This document shows, one piece after another, positions 33,010-43,965 of a stretch of DNA of 64,000 nucleotides. The stretch is from Molossus alvarezi (taxonomy: Eukaryota > Chordata > Mammalia > Chiroptera > Molossidae). The stretch covers positions 55,451,001 to 55,515,000 of the forward strand of contig CM073887.1 in NCBI GenBank assembly GCA_037176705.1, read 5' to 3'. A program made the translations under genes and the position numbers. The notes beneath the pieces were generated by a model, which made no database searches, had not been told where the DNA came from, and worked only from the letters and a program-made list of their open reading frames with translations. Positions within the stretch are counted from its first letter, which is position 1. Every line of letters begins with the position of its first letter.

Positions 33010-34592
33010 GGGGGTCTTTTCTCTTTTTTTCTTTCCTTTCCTTCTTTCTTTTTCTTTCTTTCTATTTTTATTAATTTTTGTTACAGATGTTTCTCCCCCC
33101 CCCCCACTGATACCCTCCTCCCTGTCCCTCCCTGCCCTGTCCCCAGCTTTGTTGTCCATGTCCATTGGTCATGCATACATGCATATAAGTTCTGTGGTTT
33201 ATCTCTCCCCCACCACCCCCTCTTCTGGGGATTGTCAGTCTGTACCCCACTTCCACATCTCTGGGACTACCCCATTCCTCAGACTGTTATGTTCATTATA
33301 GTCCACAAATAAGTGAGATCATATGATACTTGTCTTTCTTTGTTTGGCTTGTTTCACTTAGGATAATACTTTCCAGGTCCCTCCATGTTGTCTCAAAGGA
33401 TAAGAGATCTTTCTTTCTTATAGCTGCGTAGTACTCCATTGTGTATATGTACCACTGCTTTTTTATCCATTCGTCTACTGATGGACACTTGAGCTATTTC
33501 CAGATCTTAGCTATTGTAAATAGTGCTGCTACAAACATGGGGGTACATATATTCTTTGTGGTTGGTGTTTCAGGCTTCTTAGGGTATATTCCTAGAGGTG
33601 GGATCACTGGGTCAAATGGAAGTTCGATTTTTAATGTTTAAAAAAATTGTTTCCCATAGTGGCTGCACCAGTCTGCATTCCCACCAGCAGTGTACTAGAG
33701 TCCCCTTTTCTCCATACCCTTGCCAACACTTGTTGTTTGATGATTTGTTGATGGCGGCCATTCTGACAGGTGTGAGGTGATACCTCATAGTTGTTTTAAT
33801 TTGCATCTCTCTGATGATTAGTGATGTTGAGCATTTCTTCATATGTCTCTTAGTCATTTGTATATCCTGTTTGGAGAGGTGTCTATTTTGTTCCTCTGCC
33901 CACTTTTTAATTGGGTTCTTTGTCTTCCTTTCGTGGAGTTGTATGAGCACTCTATATATATTGGAAATTAACCTCTTATCTGATATATCATTGGCAATTG
34001 TGCTCTCCCATTCAGTGGGTTGCCTTTCCATTTTGATGATTGTATCTTTCGCTGTGCAGAAGCTTTTGAGTTTGATGTAGTCCCATATGTTCATTTTCTC
34101 CTTTGTTTCTATTACCTTAAGTGATGTATCAGTGAAAATTCTGCTGCGTGTGATGTCTGAAATTTTGTTGCCTACAGTTTCTTCTAGGATTTTTATGGAT
34201 TAATGAGTCACATTTAAGTCTTTTATCCATTTTGAGTTTATTCTTGTGTAGGGTGCAAGTTGATGGTCTAGTTTCATTGTTTTTGCATGTAGCTGTCCAA
34301 TTTTCCCAGTACCATTTATTAAAGAGGCTGTCTTTACTCCACTGTATGCTCTTGCCACCTTTGTCAAATATTAATTGAGCATATGGCCTTGGGTCCATTT
34401 CTGGGTTCTCTGTTCTGTTCCACTGGTCTATATGCCTGTTCTTGTGCCAGTACCAGGCTGTTTTGATTACAGTGGCTTTGTAGTAAAACCTGAAATCTGG
34501 TAATGTGATTCCTCCAACTTTGTTCTTTTTCAAGATTTCTGTGGCTATTCAAGGTCTTTTTTGGTTCCATATGAACTTTTGAAGTACTTGTT

Positions 34593-35147
34593 CTAATTCT
34601 GTGAAGTATGCTGTTGGTATTTCGATGGGGATTGCATTGAATCTATAGATTGTTTTGGTAATATGGACATTTTAATGATGTTAATTGTTCCAGTCCATGA
34701 ACAGGGTATGTGCTTCCACTTTTTTATATCTTCCTCTATTTCTTTTTTCAATGACCTGTAGTTTTCTACGAATAGGTCCTTTATTTCTTGGATTCTTTTT
34801 TCTTTTTGCTCTTCTGATTGGGGATTTTTTGCTTCCTTATATTCCAAATCGATGGTTTGCTCCTTGGATCTACATACTCTATTATTGAAGCTGTGTAAAT
34901 TATTCTTTATTTCAGTTAATGCCTCCTTTAATTCTAACTGTGTATCCATGATTTCTAACTGGTACTTTTTTATGCTCTTGATGCCCTCCCTAAGTTCACT
35001 GAGGTTCTCACCAAGTTCATTGAGCATCCTTATAAGCAGTATTTTGAACTCAGTATCTGTTAGGTTGCTTATCTCCCTTTCGCTTAGTTCTTTTATTGGG
35101 GTTTTGTTCTGTTCTTTCATTTGGGACCTGTTTCTTTGTATCCTCAT
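34593..35147 (-). pseudogene. Chimeric open frame: L1 ORF1 N-terminus joined to ORF2 C-terminal part
   Basis: Open for 184 codons. Residues 1 to about 121 are ORF1 (coiled-coil rich: [16 protein letters not shown], then [20 protein letters not shown]). From [20 protein letters not shown] onward they are host ORF2 ([21 protein letters not shown]). The fusion is created by the insertion at 34791-36077. It is an accident of nesting; expression would have to start from the guest's own 5'-UTR, which lies just upstream. Confidence 0.75.
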
Positions 35148-36077
35148 TTTGGCTGCCTCCCTGTGTTTGTTTCTGTGTATTACTTAATGAGCGGTATGGG
35201 GCTCGCTGAGACCCGGTGCTGCTCGTTTGAAAGAATTTAGGAAAAACCTGAAGCAGGATCCAAGACCGGCCAATCCTATGGTTAAGCAAGTGACAACAGC
35301 TTGAAAGTTGTGTGAGGCGGGGCGGGGCGGGGCCTCAGGGAGTCAGCAGGGCGGGGCTACCAGTGCGAGCCAGGTTGCTGGGGTCCCAGATATGGCTTCT
35401 GTCTGCGCCCCCGGGAAGGGCTCACCAAAGGAACAAAGGCCTCTTACAGCACGTTTGTCCCCGATGAAGGCCCCTCTCCAGCCCTCGCTCCAGTGCCAAA
35501 CAGCTCAGTTCTTCCCTGTATGTCTCTGGTGCCCCTCGAGCTGCCTCCCCTCCGAGCTTAGAGGGAGAGAGTCCGATAAGTCCGTGCGCGGGCCCTTTAG
35601 GAAGCTGCCTGGGGCTCCCGCCGCCTCAGTTTCCGCTGGTTTTTCCAGCCAGAAGTTATGGGGATTCTCTTCCTGGCACTGGAACCCTGAGCGGGGCACC
35701 TGGTGTGGGACGGGGACCCCTCAGTCCTCAGGAAGGACCTTCCCAGCCGCGGGAGCCTCCTGATTTTTATCCACCACGCTTGGGTGTGGGACCAGCCCGT
35801 GTCGCCACTGCGCGCTCCGCCGCCGCTGCGCCGCCGCTGCTGCCCCTCGCGCCGCCGCCGCCGCCGCCGCCGCCCCTCGCGCCGCCGCCCGTCCTACCGG
35901 TCTGGATGTAGCTGCTTTTTTTTTTCCCCTTAGTTCCGTAGTTGTACGACTTCCATTCAGCTTGATTTCAGGCGGTTTTGAATGATGGTTGTTCTTTAGT
36001 TTAGTTGTAACTTTGATGTGGTTGTGGGAGGACGCGATACCGCGTTTACCTACGCCACCATCTTGACCGGAAGTCCC
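34791..36077 (-). mobile_element. L1 5'-UTR plus partial ORF1 inserted in L1 ORF2
   Basis: A 1.29-kb minus-strand insert has the L1 5' terminus at its right end (complement of CACCATCTTGACCGGAAGT, a YY1-type motif at the L1 start) and stops inside ORF1 at its left end, at an A-rich coding-strand stretch. The duplicated target TAGGTCCTTTATTTCTT (34774-34790 and 36078-36094) flanks it. There is no L1 3'-UTR. Removing it and one target copy restores the ORF2 frame ..EIKDLF... of the host. The 5'-UTR is CpG-rich, so it is recent. Confidence 0.88.
35319..35895 (-). promoter_or_regulatory. CpG-rich L1 5'-UTR promoter with GGGGC and GCC repeats
   Basis: Within the inserted L1 5'-UTR lie a GGGGC/GGCGGG pentamer run (35319-35335) and a (GCC)n tract (about 35811-35890, the longest pure run near 35853-35873). 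CpG remains frequent, so decay by deamination is limited. L1 5'-UTRs are internal RNA polymerase II promoters; here it would fire leftwards. Confidence 0.65.
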
Positions 36078-36357
36078 TAGGTCCTTTATTTCTTTGGTTA
36101 AGTTTATTCCTAGGTATCTAAATTTTTTTGCCGCAATGGTAAATGGGATTGTTTTCTTAGTTTCTCTTTCTGTGAGTTCATCATTGGTACATAAGAATGC
36201 CATCAATTTCTTGATGTTAATTTTGTATCCTACTTTGCCAAATTCATTTATTAAGTCTATTAAATTTTGATGGAGTCTTTGGGGTTTTCTACGTATAGTA
36301 TCATGTCATCTGCAAATAATGACAATTTCACTTCCTCCTTTCCAATTTGGATCCCTT

Positions 36358-37539
36358 TTATTTTTTCTTCCTGATTTCTGTGGCTAAGACTTCCAGTACT
36401 ATGTTAAATAAGAGTGGTGAAAGTGGGCATCCTTGCCTTGTTCCTGTTCTTAAGGGAAATGCTTTTAGTTTTTGCCCATTGAATATGTTGGCTGTAGGTC
36501 TTTCATATATGGCCTTTATTATGTCTAGATATGATCCCTCTATTCCCACATTGCTGAGCGTTTTTATCAGAAATGGATGCTGGATTTTGTCAAAGGCTTT
36601 TTCGGCATCTATTGATATGATCATGTGGTTTTTATTCTTCATTTTATTTATGTGGTGTATCACGTTCATTGATTTGTGAATATTGTACCAGTCTTGAATC
36701 CCTGGGATGAATCCCACTTGGTCATGGTGGATAATTTTTTTGGTGTATTGCTGGATCCGATTTGCTAGTATTTTGTTCAGGATTTTGGCGTCTATGTTCA
36801 TCAGGGATATTGGCCTGTAGTTTTCTTTCTTCGTAGTGTCATTTTCTGGTTTTGGAATTAGAAGTATGCTGGCTTCATAAAACGAGTTTGGAAGTCTTCC
36901 TTCTTCTTGAATTTTTGGAAATAGTTCGAGGAGAATGGGTGTTAGTTCTTCTTTAAATGTTCGGTAAAACTCCCCCATGAAGCCATCTGGGCCTGGGCTT
37001 TTGTTTGCTGGGAGAGTCTTGATTACATCTTCAATTTCTTCTGTTGTTATTGGTCTGTTCAAGTTTTCTGTCTCTTCCTGATCCAGTTTTGGGAGATTAT
37101 GTGTTTCTAGAAATCTGTCCATTTCGCTTAGATAGCCGAATTTGTTGCCATATAATTGTTCATAGTAGTTGTTAATGATCTTTTGTATTTCTGTGGTGTC
37201 AGTTGTTACTTTTCCTCTTTCACTTCTGATTTTGTGTATTTGGGTTGTCTCTTTGTTTTTGGTGAGCCTAGCTAAGGGTCCATCAATCTTGTTTATCTTT
37301 TCGAAAAACCAGCTCTTTGTTTCATTGATCCTTTGAATTGTTTTCTTGGTCTCTATGTCATTTATTTCTGCTCTGATCTTTACTATTTCCTTCCTTCTAC
37401 TCGCTCTGGGGTTTTCTTTTTGTTTTCCCTCTAGTTCTTGAAGTTGTGAGGTTAGTCTATTGGAGATTTTTCTTGTTTTTTGAGGTAGGCCTGTAGTGCT
37501 ATGAACTTCCCTCTCAGAACTGCTTTTGCTGCATCCCAT
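36358..37539 (-). pseudogene. L1 ORF2 reverse-transcriptase region (open for 393 codons)
   Basis: Contains reverse-transcriptase blocks in order: [53 protein letters not shown] and [16 protein letters not shown]. The catalytic FADD block lies just beyond the frame end, near 36300-36320 (complement of TCATCTGCAAA), after a frameshift. In an intact element this enzyme reverse-transcribes L1 RNA at the nicked target. Here the frame is broken upstream and downstream, so it is a dead copy of a recently active family. Confidence 0.9.
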
Positions 37540-37563
37540 AGATTGTGTGTTGTGTCTTCATTT

Positions 37564-38389
37564 TCATTGGTTTCCAGGAAGCTTTTTTATTTCTTCCTTA
37601 ATCTCCTCGGTAACCCATTCATTGTTTAATAACATGCTATTTAGCGTCCATGTGTTCAAATGTCTTTGTATGTTCTTCTTGCAATTGATTTCTAGTTTCA
37701 TGCCATTGTGATCTGAGAATATACTTGATATGATTTCAGTCTTCTTGAACTTGTAGAGACTTAGTTTGTGCCCTAACATGTGGTCTATCTTTGAGAATGT
37801 CCCATGTGCACTTGAGAAGAATGTGAATTCTGTAGTTTTGGGGTGTAATTCTCTGTAGCTATCTATTAAATCCATTTGGTCTAGTGCTTCATTTAGAGTC
37901 TGTTTCCTTGCTAATTTTTTGTCTAGAGGATCTATCCAGTGATATTACCAGGGTGTTGAAGTCCCCTGCTATGATTGTATTGTTATCGATTTCTCCTTTG
38001 AAGTCCTCCAGAATATTTTAAATATATTTTGGTGCTCCTCTATTGGGTGCATGTGTTTATCAAGGTTATATCTTCCTGTTGGATAGATCATTCAATATTA
38101 TGTAGTGGCCTTCTTTGTCTCTAGTTATGGCCTTCATTTTGAAATCTATTTTATCAGGTATGATTATTGCTACCCCAGCTTTTTTTTCTTTTCCGTTTGC
38201 TTGGAAGATTTTTTTCCATCCCCTCACTTTCAATCTATGTGAGTCTTTTGTTGTGAGGTGGGTCTCTTGTAAAGCACATATAGATGAGTCATGCTTTCTT
38301 ATCCAATCAGCTACTCTGTGTCTTTTTATGGGAGCATTCAATCTATTTACATTTAAGGTGATTATTGACATGTACTTATTTATTGCCAT
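37564..38389 (-). pseudogene. L1 ORF2 endonuclease region, broken
   Basis: The N-terminal frame begins MAINKYMSIITLNVNRLNAP and contains ALQETHL with the catalytic glutamate. A second frame carries HGTFSKIDHMLGH and SDHNGMKLEI, with the Asp-His pair of the apurinic/apyrimidinic-type endonuclease. A frameshift or stop separates the two near 37880-38065. Confidence 0.88.
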
Positions 38390-38434
38390 TTTTGTTTAGT
38401 GTGGTTCTATTTTTCTTCCCATTTCTCCTGCTAA

Positions 38435-39245
38435 TTACAGCAGTTCTTTTAACATTTCTTGCAGTGCTGGTTTGGTGCTAATGTATTCATGTATTCCCTT
38501 AGCCCCCCTCCCCTTTTTTTTGTCTGGGAAGCTCTTTATTTGACCTTCTATTTTGAATGACAGACTTGCTGAGTAGAGTAGTCTTGGATTCAGATCCTTG
38601 TTTTTCATGACCTTGATTACTTCATGCCATTCCCTTCTGGCCTGTAGTGTTTTTTGTGAGAAGTCAGCTGAGAGCCTTATGGGGGTTCCTTTGTAGGTAA
38701 CCTGTTGCTTATTTCTTGCTGCTTTTAGGATTCTCCCTTTGCCTTTAATTTTTGGCAGTTTGATTACTATGTGTCTTAGTGTGGGCCTGTTTGGGTTCTT
38801 ACTTGGGGCTCTCTGTGCTTCTTGAACTTGAATGCCTTCTTCCTTCACCAAATTAGGGAATTTTTCTGTCACTATTTCTTCAAATATATTCTCTAACCCT
38901 TGCTCATTTTCTTCCTCTTCGGGGACTCCTATGATGCGAATATTATTACGTTTCCAGTTGTCCCATAGTTCTCTTAAGCTGTCTTCCTGTTTTTTTAATA
39001 GTTTTTTCCTTTTGGTTTTCTGATTGGTTGATTTTTTCTACCCTGTCTTCTAATTCACTGATCCGGTCCTCAGCTTCCTCTACTCTGCTTTTTAGACCTT
39101 CCAATGTGTTTTTCATTTCTGATATGACATTCTTCATTTCTTCTTGGTGGTTTTTAATTTCCAAGTGGTTGATTTTCAACATTTCTATGTCTTTACTCAT
39201 GGTGCTCATGTCCTTACACATGCTGTTGAGCTTCCTCAAGTTCAT
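38435..39245 (-). pseudogene. L1 ORF1 with one frameshift
   Basis: The N-terminal frame (38946-39245) holds a coiled coil (LKSRVEEAEDRISELEDRVE). The C-terminal frame (38435-38872) holds RPTLRHIVIKLPKIKGKGRI, TYKGTPIRLSADFSQKTLQA and PALQEMLKELL, the nucleic-acid-binding C-terminal domain. The middle (RNNIRIIGVPEEEENEQG region) is readable in the C-terminal frame, so one small indel in an A-run near 38995-39001 appears to be the only break. ORF1 product is the RNA chaperone of the L1 particle. Confidence 0.9.
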
Positions 39246-40056
39246 GGCTCTGAATTCTAGTTGTTAAGTTGCTTAACTGAACCTCATTTATCTCATCTTT
39301 GGTAGAGGTCTCTTGTTTTTTCATTTGGCTTCTGTTTCTGTTTTTCACCATTTTGGCTATCACAGTGGGCTTTGTAGTCTGCCAAATTTTCCCTGTGGGT
39401 GTTGGTGTTTTGCTGTTTGTGGCACCCTCTCCTGTGTTTGGATAAGGCAGGGAGGACCCACTTTAAACTCCACTGTCAAGTCTTAACTTTCCTGGTTAGA
39501 GTTGTTAGCCCAGGGAATGGTAATTATCCTCTAGCTTTTTGCCTGGAGGCTATTAGTAGTGGTCACCTGAAGAACCTTGGTTTCTGAGTTGACTGAAAAA
39601 CTCCCTCAGGTGCTCAGTGTAAGAGGATTTCCCAAGGGTGGGGCAGATGCTGGTTGTTAATGGGCCTCAATTAGCATTTCAATGGCCACCAGGTGGGGTT
39701 GAATCTCTGAGGGAGGGGCCATCGCCTCTCCCCAAGGCCCTGGGAAGGAGTAAGATGACCACAGTCCTGCATGGCTGCACTCAGCAAAAGCTCTGAGCAC
39801 CCTCCAAATAGGGGGTCTTTTCTTATCCATTCAGCCACTCAACGTCTTTTGATAGAGGTATTTATTCATTTACATTTAAGTGATTATTGATAGGTACATA
39901 GTTACTGACATTTTTTATTTCTTTTTGTTCCACTTCTTCAAGAAGTCCCTTTAGCATTTCTTGTAATACTGGTTTGGTGGTGGTGAACTCTACTTATCTT
40001 TTTCTGGTCTGGGAGGCTCTCTTTCTCTCCTTTGATTCTAAATAATAGCCTTTGTG

Positions 40057-41770
40057 GATAGACTAGATTGACATTCTTTTATCTTAATAAAACCCAAAGC
40101 TGTTACTTTTGTGTCCTCCTGGTCTATAACATGTGCTGGAAGCCTAAGCATATGGAGATAACAGCTATGAACAGGAGGATGGGCTATGGGGCTTTGTGGA
40201 TCATTAAACAAAAAGCTTCCAACTACTCCTCTTACAGAAAGGCATTATAAATTTCCCATATCTCCTTTTATGTTAAATTAGAATATTACTCAAAATGATA
40301 TCCTATCTCTGCAGCCCACCTCAATTAATCCTTGGATGATTGGCTCCCAAACATTCATAGCTCTTTTTGGTGTTTCCACTAGAAAATCATAGGGGACTTG
40401 CACAAATATAACTTTATTAATAGAATAAATCTAGAATAGGCTAGAACAGTGAAGATAAACATAACCTTTTCTCAAACTGGGAGAAACTTCAGAGTTTAAT
40501 TGGGTACATACTGTGTCAGTCAGTATAGAAGCAAAATGAAAATGCCAAATACTAGAAAACGTTAAAATAGCTAAAGGTGAATTAAAATTCTTTTAAATGA
40601 TGTTAAACACAAAAAGACACCACGAATATCTGTGGCCTAAATTGACAGGAAGTGTCAAGTTCCAAATACCCATGTCCAAACTTGTGATCACATTATATAT
40701 GAAAATGAACCATGTCTGTATCTTTACAGGGACTCTTTCCAAATGCAGGACTTTCAACACCAAAGCAATTCCTGAAACAATGTTTAAGGTGAAGTACATG
40801 GAGAAAATTGAAGTGACCAATAACGACACTGTCATTCACTGAGGCTATCTTCATAGAAAAGATAGATACAGCCCTAGCCGGTTTGGTTTAGTGGTTAGAG
40901 CATCCGCCTGTGGACCAGAGAGTCCCAGGTTCGGTTCCCTTGCTTGCAGTTTGTCCCTGGCCCTGGTTGCAAGATTTGTTTGTTTCATGCCTGTATATCC
41001 AAGTATTACAGCGCCAAGTCTGTGCTAAATGGTATATTTAGAATCTATAGTGTCTGGTAGATGAGGCATGTTGAAAAATTAGCATCAGGACTATAGTCTC
41101 TGAGCAAAAAAGGTGAGATTGGAATAGTGGTCCTGTCTTTCTCCCTTGCTAGGTTTGTGTTCTCTCACAATTTACCTAAACACATAAGCCTCATTTAAGT
41201 CATAAAGAAGACAAAAAAAATTTTATGTACTTTACTATGAAGGGAAATGACATATTTTCACTGAGGTGAAATTGACGGGAAGTGTCAAGTACTGAGGTAC
41301 TTATAAATAGTCTTCATTCAATACACTGTAGGAAATACATCCATATTTAGATAATAAATGGGAAAGATAAAAGCCATTCCAGTGGACTGGGAGCTGATCT
41401 TGCATTCTCTTACTGTGAAGAGAAAAATGTCAAACACTTCCGTCATCAGACAAAGCTATTCAATGACCATGATGAATCAAGATAAAAATAAGAGTATTTT
41501 GTAACCATCTCTCTAAAATTGGTAAGAGAACAATTTCAAATGATAGCAAGGACCAAAATTCCCCACTTAATGTCATGGCTACTACACTGTTTTTGCCTTT
41601 TGGAAAACAATGCTTATGATTATTAAAGACAATTAAGTTTACCTCCTCACAGCATCCAATGTGTCCAGAAATGTCTTGCTTCCCTAAATAGCAATCAAGT
41701 CACCTGCAAAAGCCCAGATCATATATGGCATTTTGAGCACCCTCTTGCTGACAAATCTAGTCACCTAGGG
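40057..41770. other. No recognised gene; unassigned DNA
   Basis: AT-rich sequence without a recognisable family apart from a truncated SINE at 40870-40972. The string AAATTGACxGGAAGTGTCAAG occurs twice (near 40640 and 41271) in otherwise unlike surroundings. The short frame at 40597-40842 resembles nothing I know. Confidence 0.3.
40870..40972 (+). repeat. VES SINE, 3'-truncated
   Basis: Head and B box present (CCCTAGCCGGTTTGGTTTAG, CAGGTTCGGTTCCC), then TTGCTTGCAGTTTGTCCCTGG, then the element stops without tail or A-run. Confidence 0.85.
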
Positions 41771-41787
41771 TTTACAGTTATTCTTTT

Positions 41788-41998
41788 TTTAAAAATATTT
41801 TTATTTATTTTTAGAGAGAGATGAAGGTAGAGGGAGAGATAGAAACATTGGTGAGAGAGAATCTTGATCAGCTGCCTCCTGCATGACCCCCAAAAGGGAT
41901 CAAGCCTGCAACCCTGGCATGTGCCCTGACTGGGAATCAAACTGATGACTTGTTGGTCCATGAGTTGATGCTCAACCACTGAGCCATAGCAGCTGGGC
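41788..41998 (-). repeat. VES SINE, form B (first of a tandem pair)
   Basis: Minus-strand copy. ACAGTTATTCTTT precedes and ACAGTCATTCTTT follows it, its target duplication. Confidence 0.9.
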
Positions 41999-42011
41999 TA
42001 CAGTCATTCTT

Positions 42012-42260
42012 TATTTTATTTTTTTAATCCTCACCCGAGGACATTTTTCTATTTTTGTTCAGATAGAGTGGGAGGGAGAGAGAGGAAGAGAGAGAGAAAC
42101 ATCGATGTGAAAGGGACACATTGAGTGGCTGCCTCCTGCATGACCCCAACCAGGGCCAGGGATGAATTGCAACCTTGGTACATGCCCTTGACTGGAATCG
42201 AACCCGTGACCCACTGGTCTGCAGGACAACGCTCTAACTGCTGAACCAAACTGGCCAGGA
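42012..42260 (-). repeat. VES SINE, form A (second of a tandem pair)
   Basis: Minus-strand copy directly after the preceding one. CAGTCATTCT is on both sides (42001-42011 region and 42262-42271), making three copies of one target around two SINEs. Confidence 0.93.
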
Positions 42261-42271
42261 TCAGTCATTCT

Positions 42272-42785
42272 GAATAGTACAATATACACCACTCTTGCTG
42301 ACTGCTTTTGTGATCTTGATGTATTTTGACAAGATGGCACTGACAAATGCCTGAGAAATTAATTTCAAGACAAAAACTGTAACTATAAAAGGATAAAAAA
42401 TATAATTTACCTGAGGAAAAAATAACCAAACATACATACACAAGGTAACATTGAGTGAGAACATATAACTATTAATTTGACAAAATTACAAAGTTGATCT
42501 GATGGGATATTTTAATATACTATGTGTTCAGGAAATGAAAATCACAAAAACTGTTATATACAAATCGCATGAAAACAGTCAATAAAATATTTCTAAGAAC
42601 TTACCAAAGATTTTTTTACAAAATGCAGTTTTTATTCACAAACACTAAATCGAAAATGTGCTGTGGAAGTATGTACAACTGTGAGCAATGGGAAACATCT
42701 ATAATTTGCCTGATATGAGGAAGGTACTTATGCCCTATGGACAGAGTGGGTCAGAGAAATTACTACACAGTGCAGTAGAGAAACA
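42272..42785. other. No recognised feature
   Basis: AT-rich DNA between SINEs. No repeat family or gene was recognised. Confidence 0.35.
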
Positions 42786-42791
42786 AACTCC

Positions 42792-42826
<35 letters not shown>

Positions 42827-42895
42827 GTGTATATATATAAATTTTTATATAATTATATATATAAATATATAATTAATATATATATATATAATTTT
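42792..42895. repeat. (CA)n and AT-rich compound microsatellite
   Basis: About fifteen CA units, then ATATGTGTATATATATAA and further TA-rich sequence to about 42891. Confidence 0.92.
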
Positions 42896-42899
42896 CTTG

Positions 42900-43057
42900 G
42901 GGGGTCAGAGAGAGAAAGACATTGATTGATTTGTTTTTTCATGTATTTATGCATTCATTTATTGATTCTTGCATTGGTCCCTGACCAGGGATTGAAACCT
43001 GCAATTTTGGTGTACTGGAATGATGCTCTAACCAACTGAGCTACTTAACCAGGGCCA
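42900..43057 (-). repeat. VES-related SINE, old and diverged
   Basis: Recognised by GGTCCCTGACCAGGGATTGAA and ATGCTCTAACCAACTGAGCT and the end ACCAGGGCC. Tail side is degraded. Confidence 0.75.
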
Positions 43058-43332
43058 ACAGTCACTAGCAGTACTGCCAGAACAAGGTATTTACCAATTA
43101 GACCTTATATAAAGACAATCTAGAGACCATGGAAATCCAAGCATCAGAGAATACTCCAAACCACGAGAGTTCAAATTTGTTGCCTGGTGGACACATACAT
43201 AGAAGATTACAGAAAAATTTAAATGATGGATTTTTGATGTGGAACTTGTGAAGATAAGTATGGAAACCTGTATCTTGGAGAAAATGGAAGTCAAGCAGTT
43301 GGTTGTGGTTTTGAGGATACTTTAAAAAACAA

Positions 43333-43526
43333 AAAAATTTTTAAAAATTGATATTTTAGAGAAAGGGGGAGAAACACTGATGAGAGAGAAACATCAACTG
43401 GCTGCTTCCTGCACGCCCCCTACTAGGGTTGAGCTCACAACCTGCCTATATGCCCTGCGAGAATTGAACCAGCAACCTCTTGGTGCATGGGAAGATGCTC
43501 AACCAACTGAGCCACACCGAGTGGGT
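43333..43526 (-). repeat. VES SINE, form B (first of a tandem pair)
   Basis: Minus-strand copy, 5' side TTTTTAAAAATTGATATTTT. TGAGGATACT precedes it and TGAGGCTACT follows it. Confidence 0.9.
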
Positions 43527-43538
43527 GAGGCTACTCTT

Positions 43539-43771
43539 TTTTTTTTTTATCCTCACCGAGGACATTTTTCCATTTTTTGTTCAGATAGAAGGGGAGGCAG
43601 AGAGAGAGAGAAACATCGACATGAAAGGGACACGTGGAGTGGCTGCCACCCGCACAACCAACTAGGGCCAGGGACAAACGCAACTGAAGAACGCGCCCTT
43701 AGCAGGAACAGAACCTGGGTCTCTCGGGACTGCAGGCCAACGCTCTAACCGCTGAGCCAAACTGGCCAGGG
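43539..43771 (-). repeat. VES SINE, form A (second of a tandem pair)
   Basis: Minus-strand copy with perfect 16-bp target duplication TGGGTGAGGCTACTCT (43523-43538, 43772-43787). Part of that target is the head end of the preceding SINE. Confidence 0.95.
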
Positions 43772-43965
43772 CTGGGTGAGGCTACTCTTGATTGGTAGAG
43801 CAAGGAATCAGAAAAATAGGCTAGAAGCAGGTGTCCTTAAAGCTCCTGTGCATCGGTCTCCCTCCCTATATGGCTCCAAAGCCTGACTGATGCCTCCTGT
43901 CCTTCTGCATTCCAAAGCTCACGCAAGTGAGACTATAGGTGAGTTCTAACACAGAACAGTTATTT

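Larger units (their letters stand above)
33023..39810 (-). mobile_element. Young L1 (LINE-1), antisense, nearly complete
   Basis: A perfect 13-bp target duplication GGGGGTCTTTTCT (33010-33022, 39811-39823) bounds it. Read on the minus strand it has a short 5'-UTR (39810 to about 39250), ORF1 (39245-38435), ORF2 (38389 to about 33400), and a 3'-UTR ending at a pyrimidine-rich stretch (A-rich on the coding strand). Without the inserted fragment at 34791-36077 it is about 5.5 kb. The 5'-UTR differs from the CpG-rich one of its guest. A copy of the same young subfamily's 3' end lies at 62060-63081. Frameshifts prevent activity. Confidence 0.9.
24836..40056 (-). mobile_element. Outer L1 of the nest (old, antisense, three pieces)
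   Basis: Its 3'-UTR is at 24836-25290, its ORF2 from C-terminus to endonuclease at about 28660-33009, and its ORF1-ORF2 junction plus ORF1 end at 39811-40056. The breaks coincide with two younger L1 insertions (25291-28645 and 33023-39810). Joining the coordinates across each insertion restores L1 order: TTTCATTCTTTTTCT continues into TTTTTTATGGCCCAGTGATA, and GGGGTCTTTTCT continues into TTATCCATTCAGCCACTC. It is 5'-truncated within ORF1 and carries many stops. Confidence 0.8.

Noticed and set aside
40597..40842. 81-codon frame, open on both strands, as a small gene
   Set aside because: No family resemblance, no splice or promoter context, and the opposite strand is equally open.
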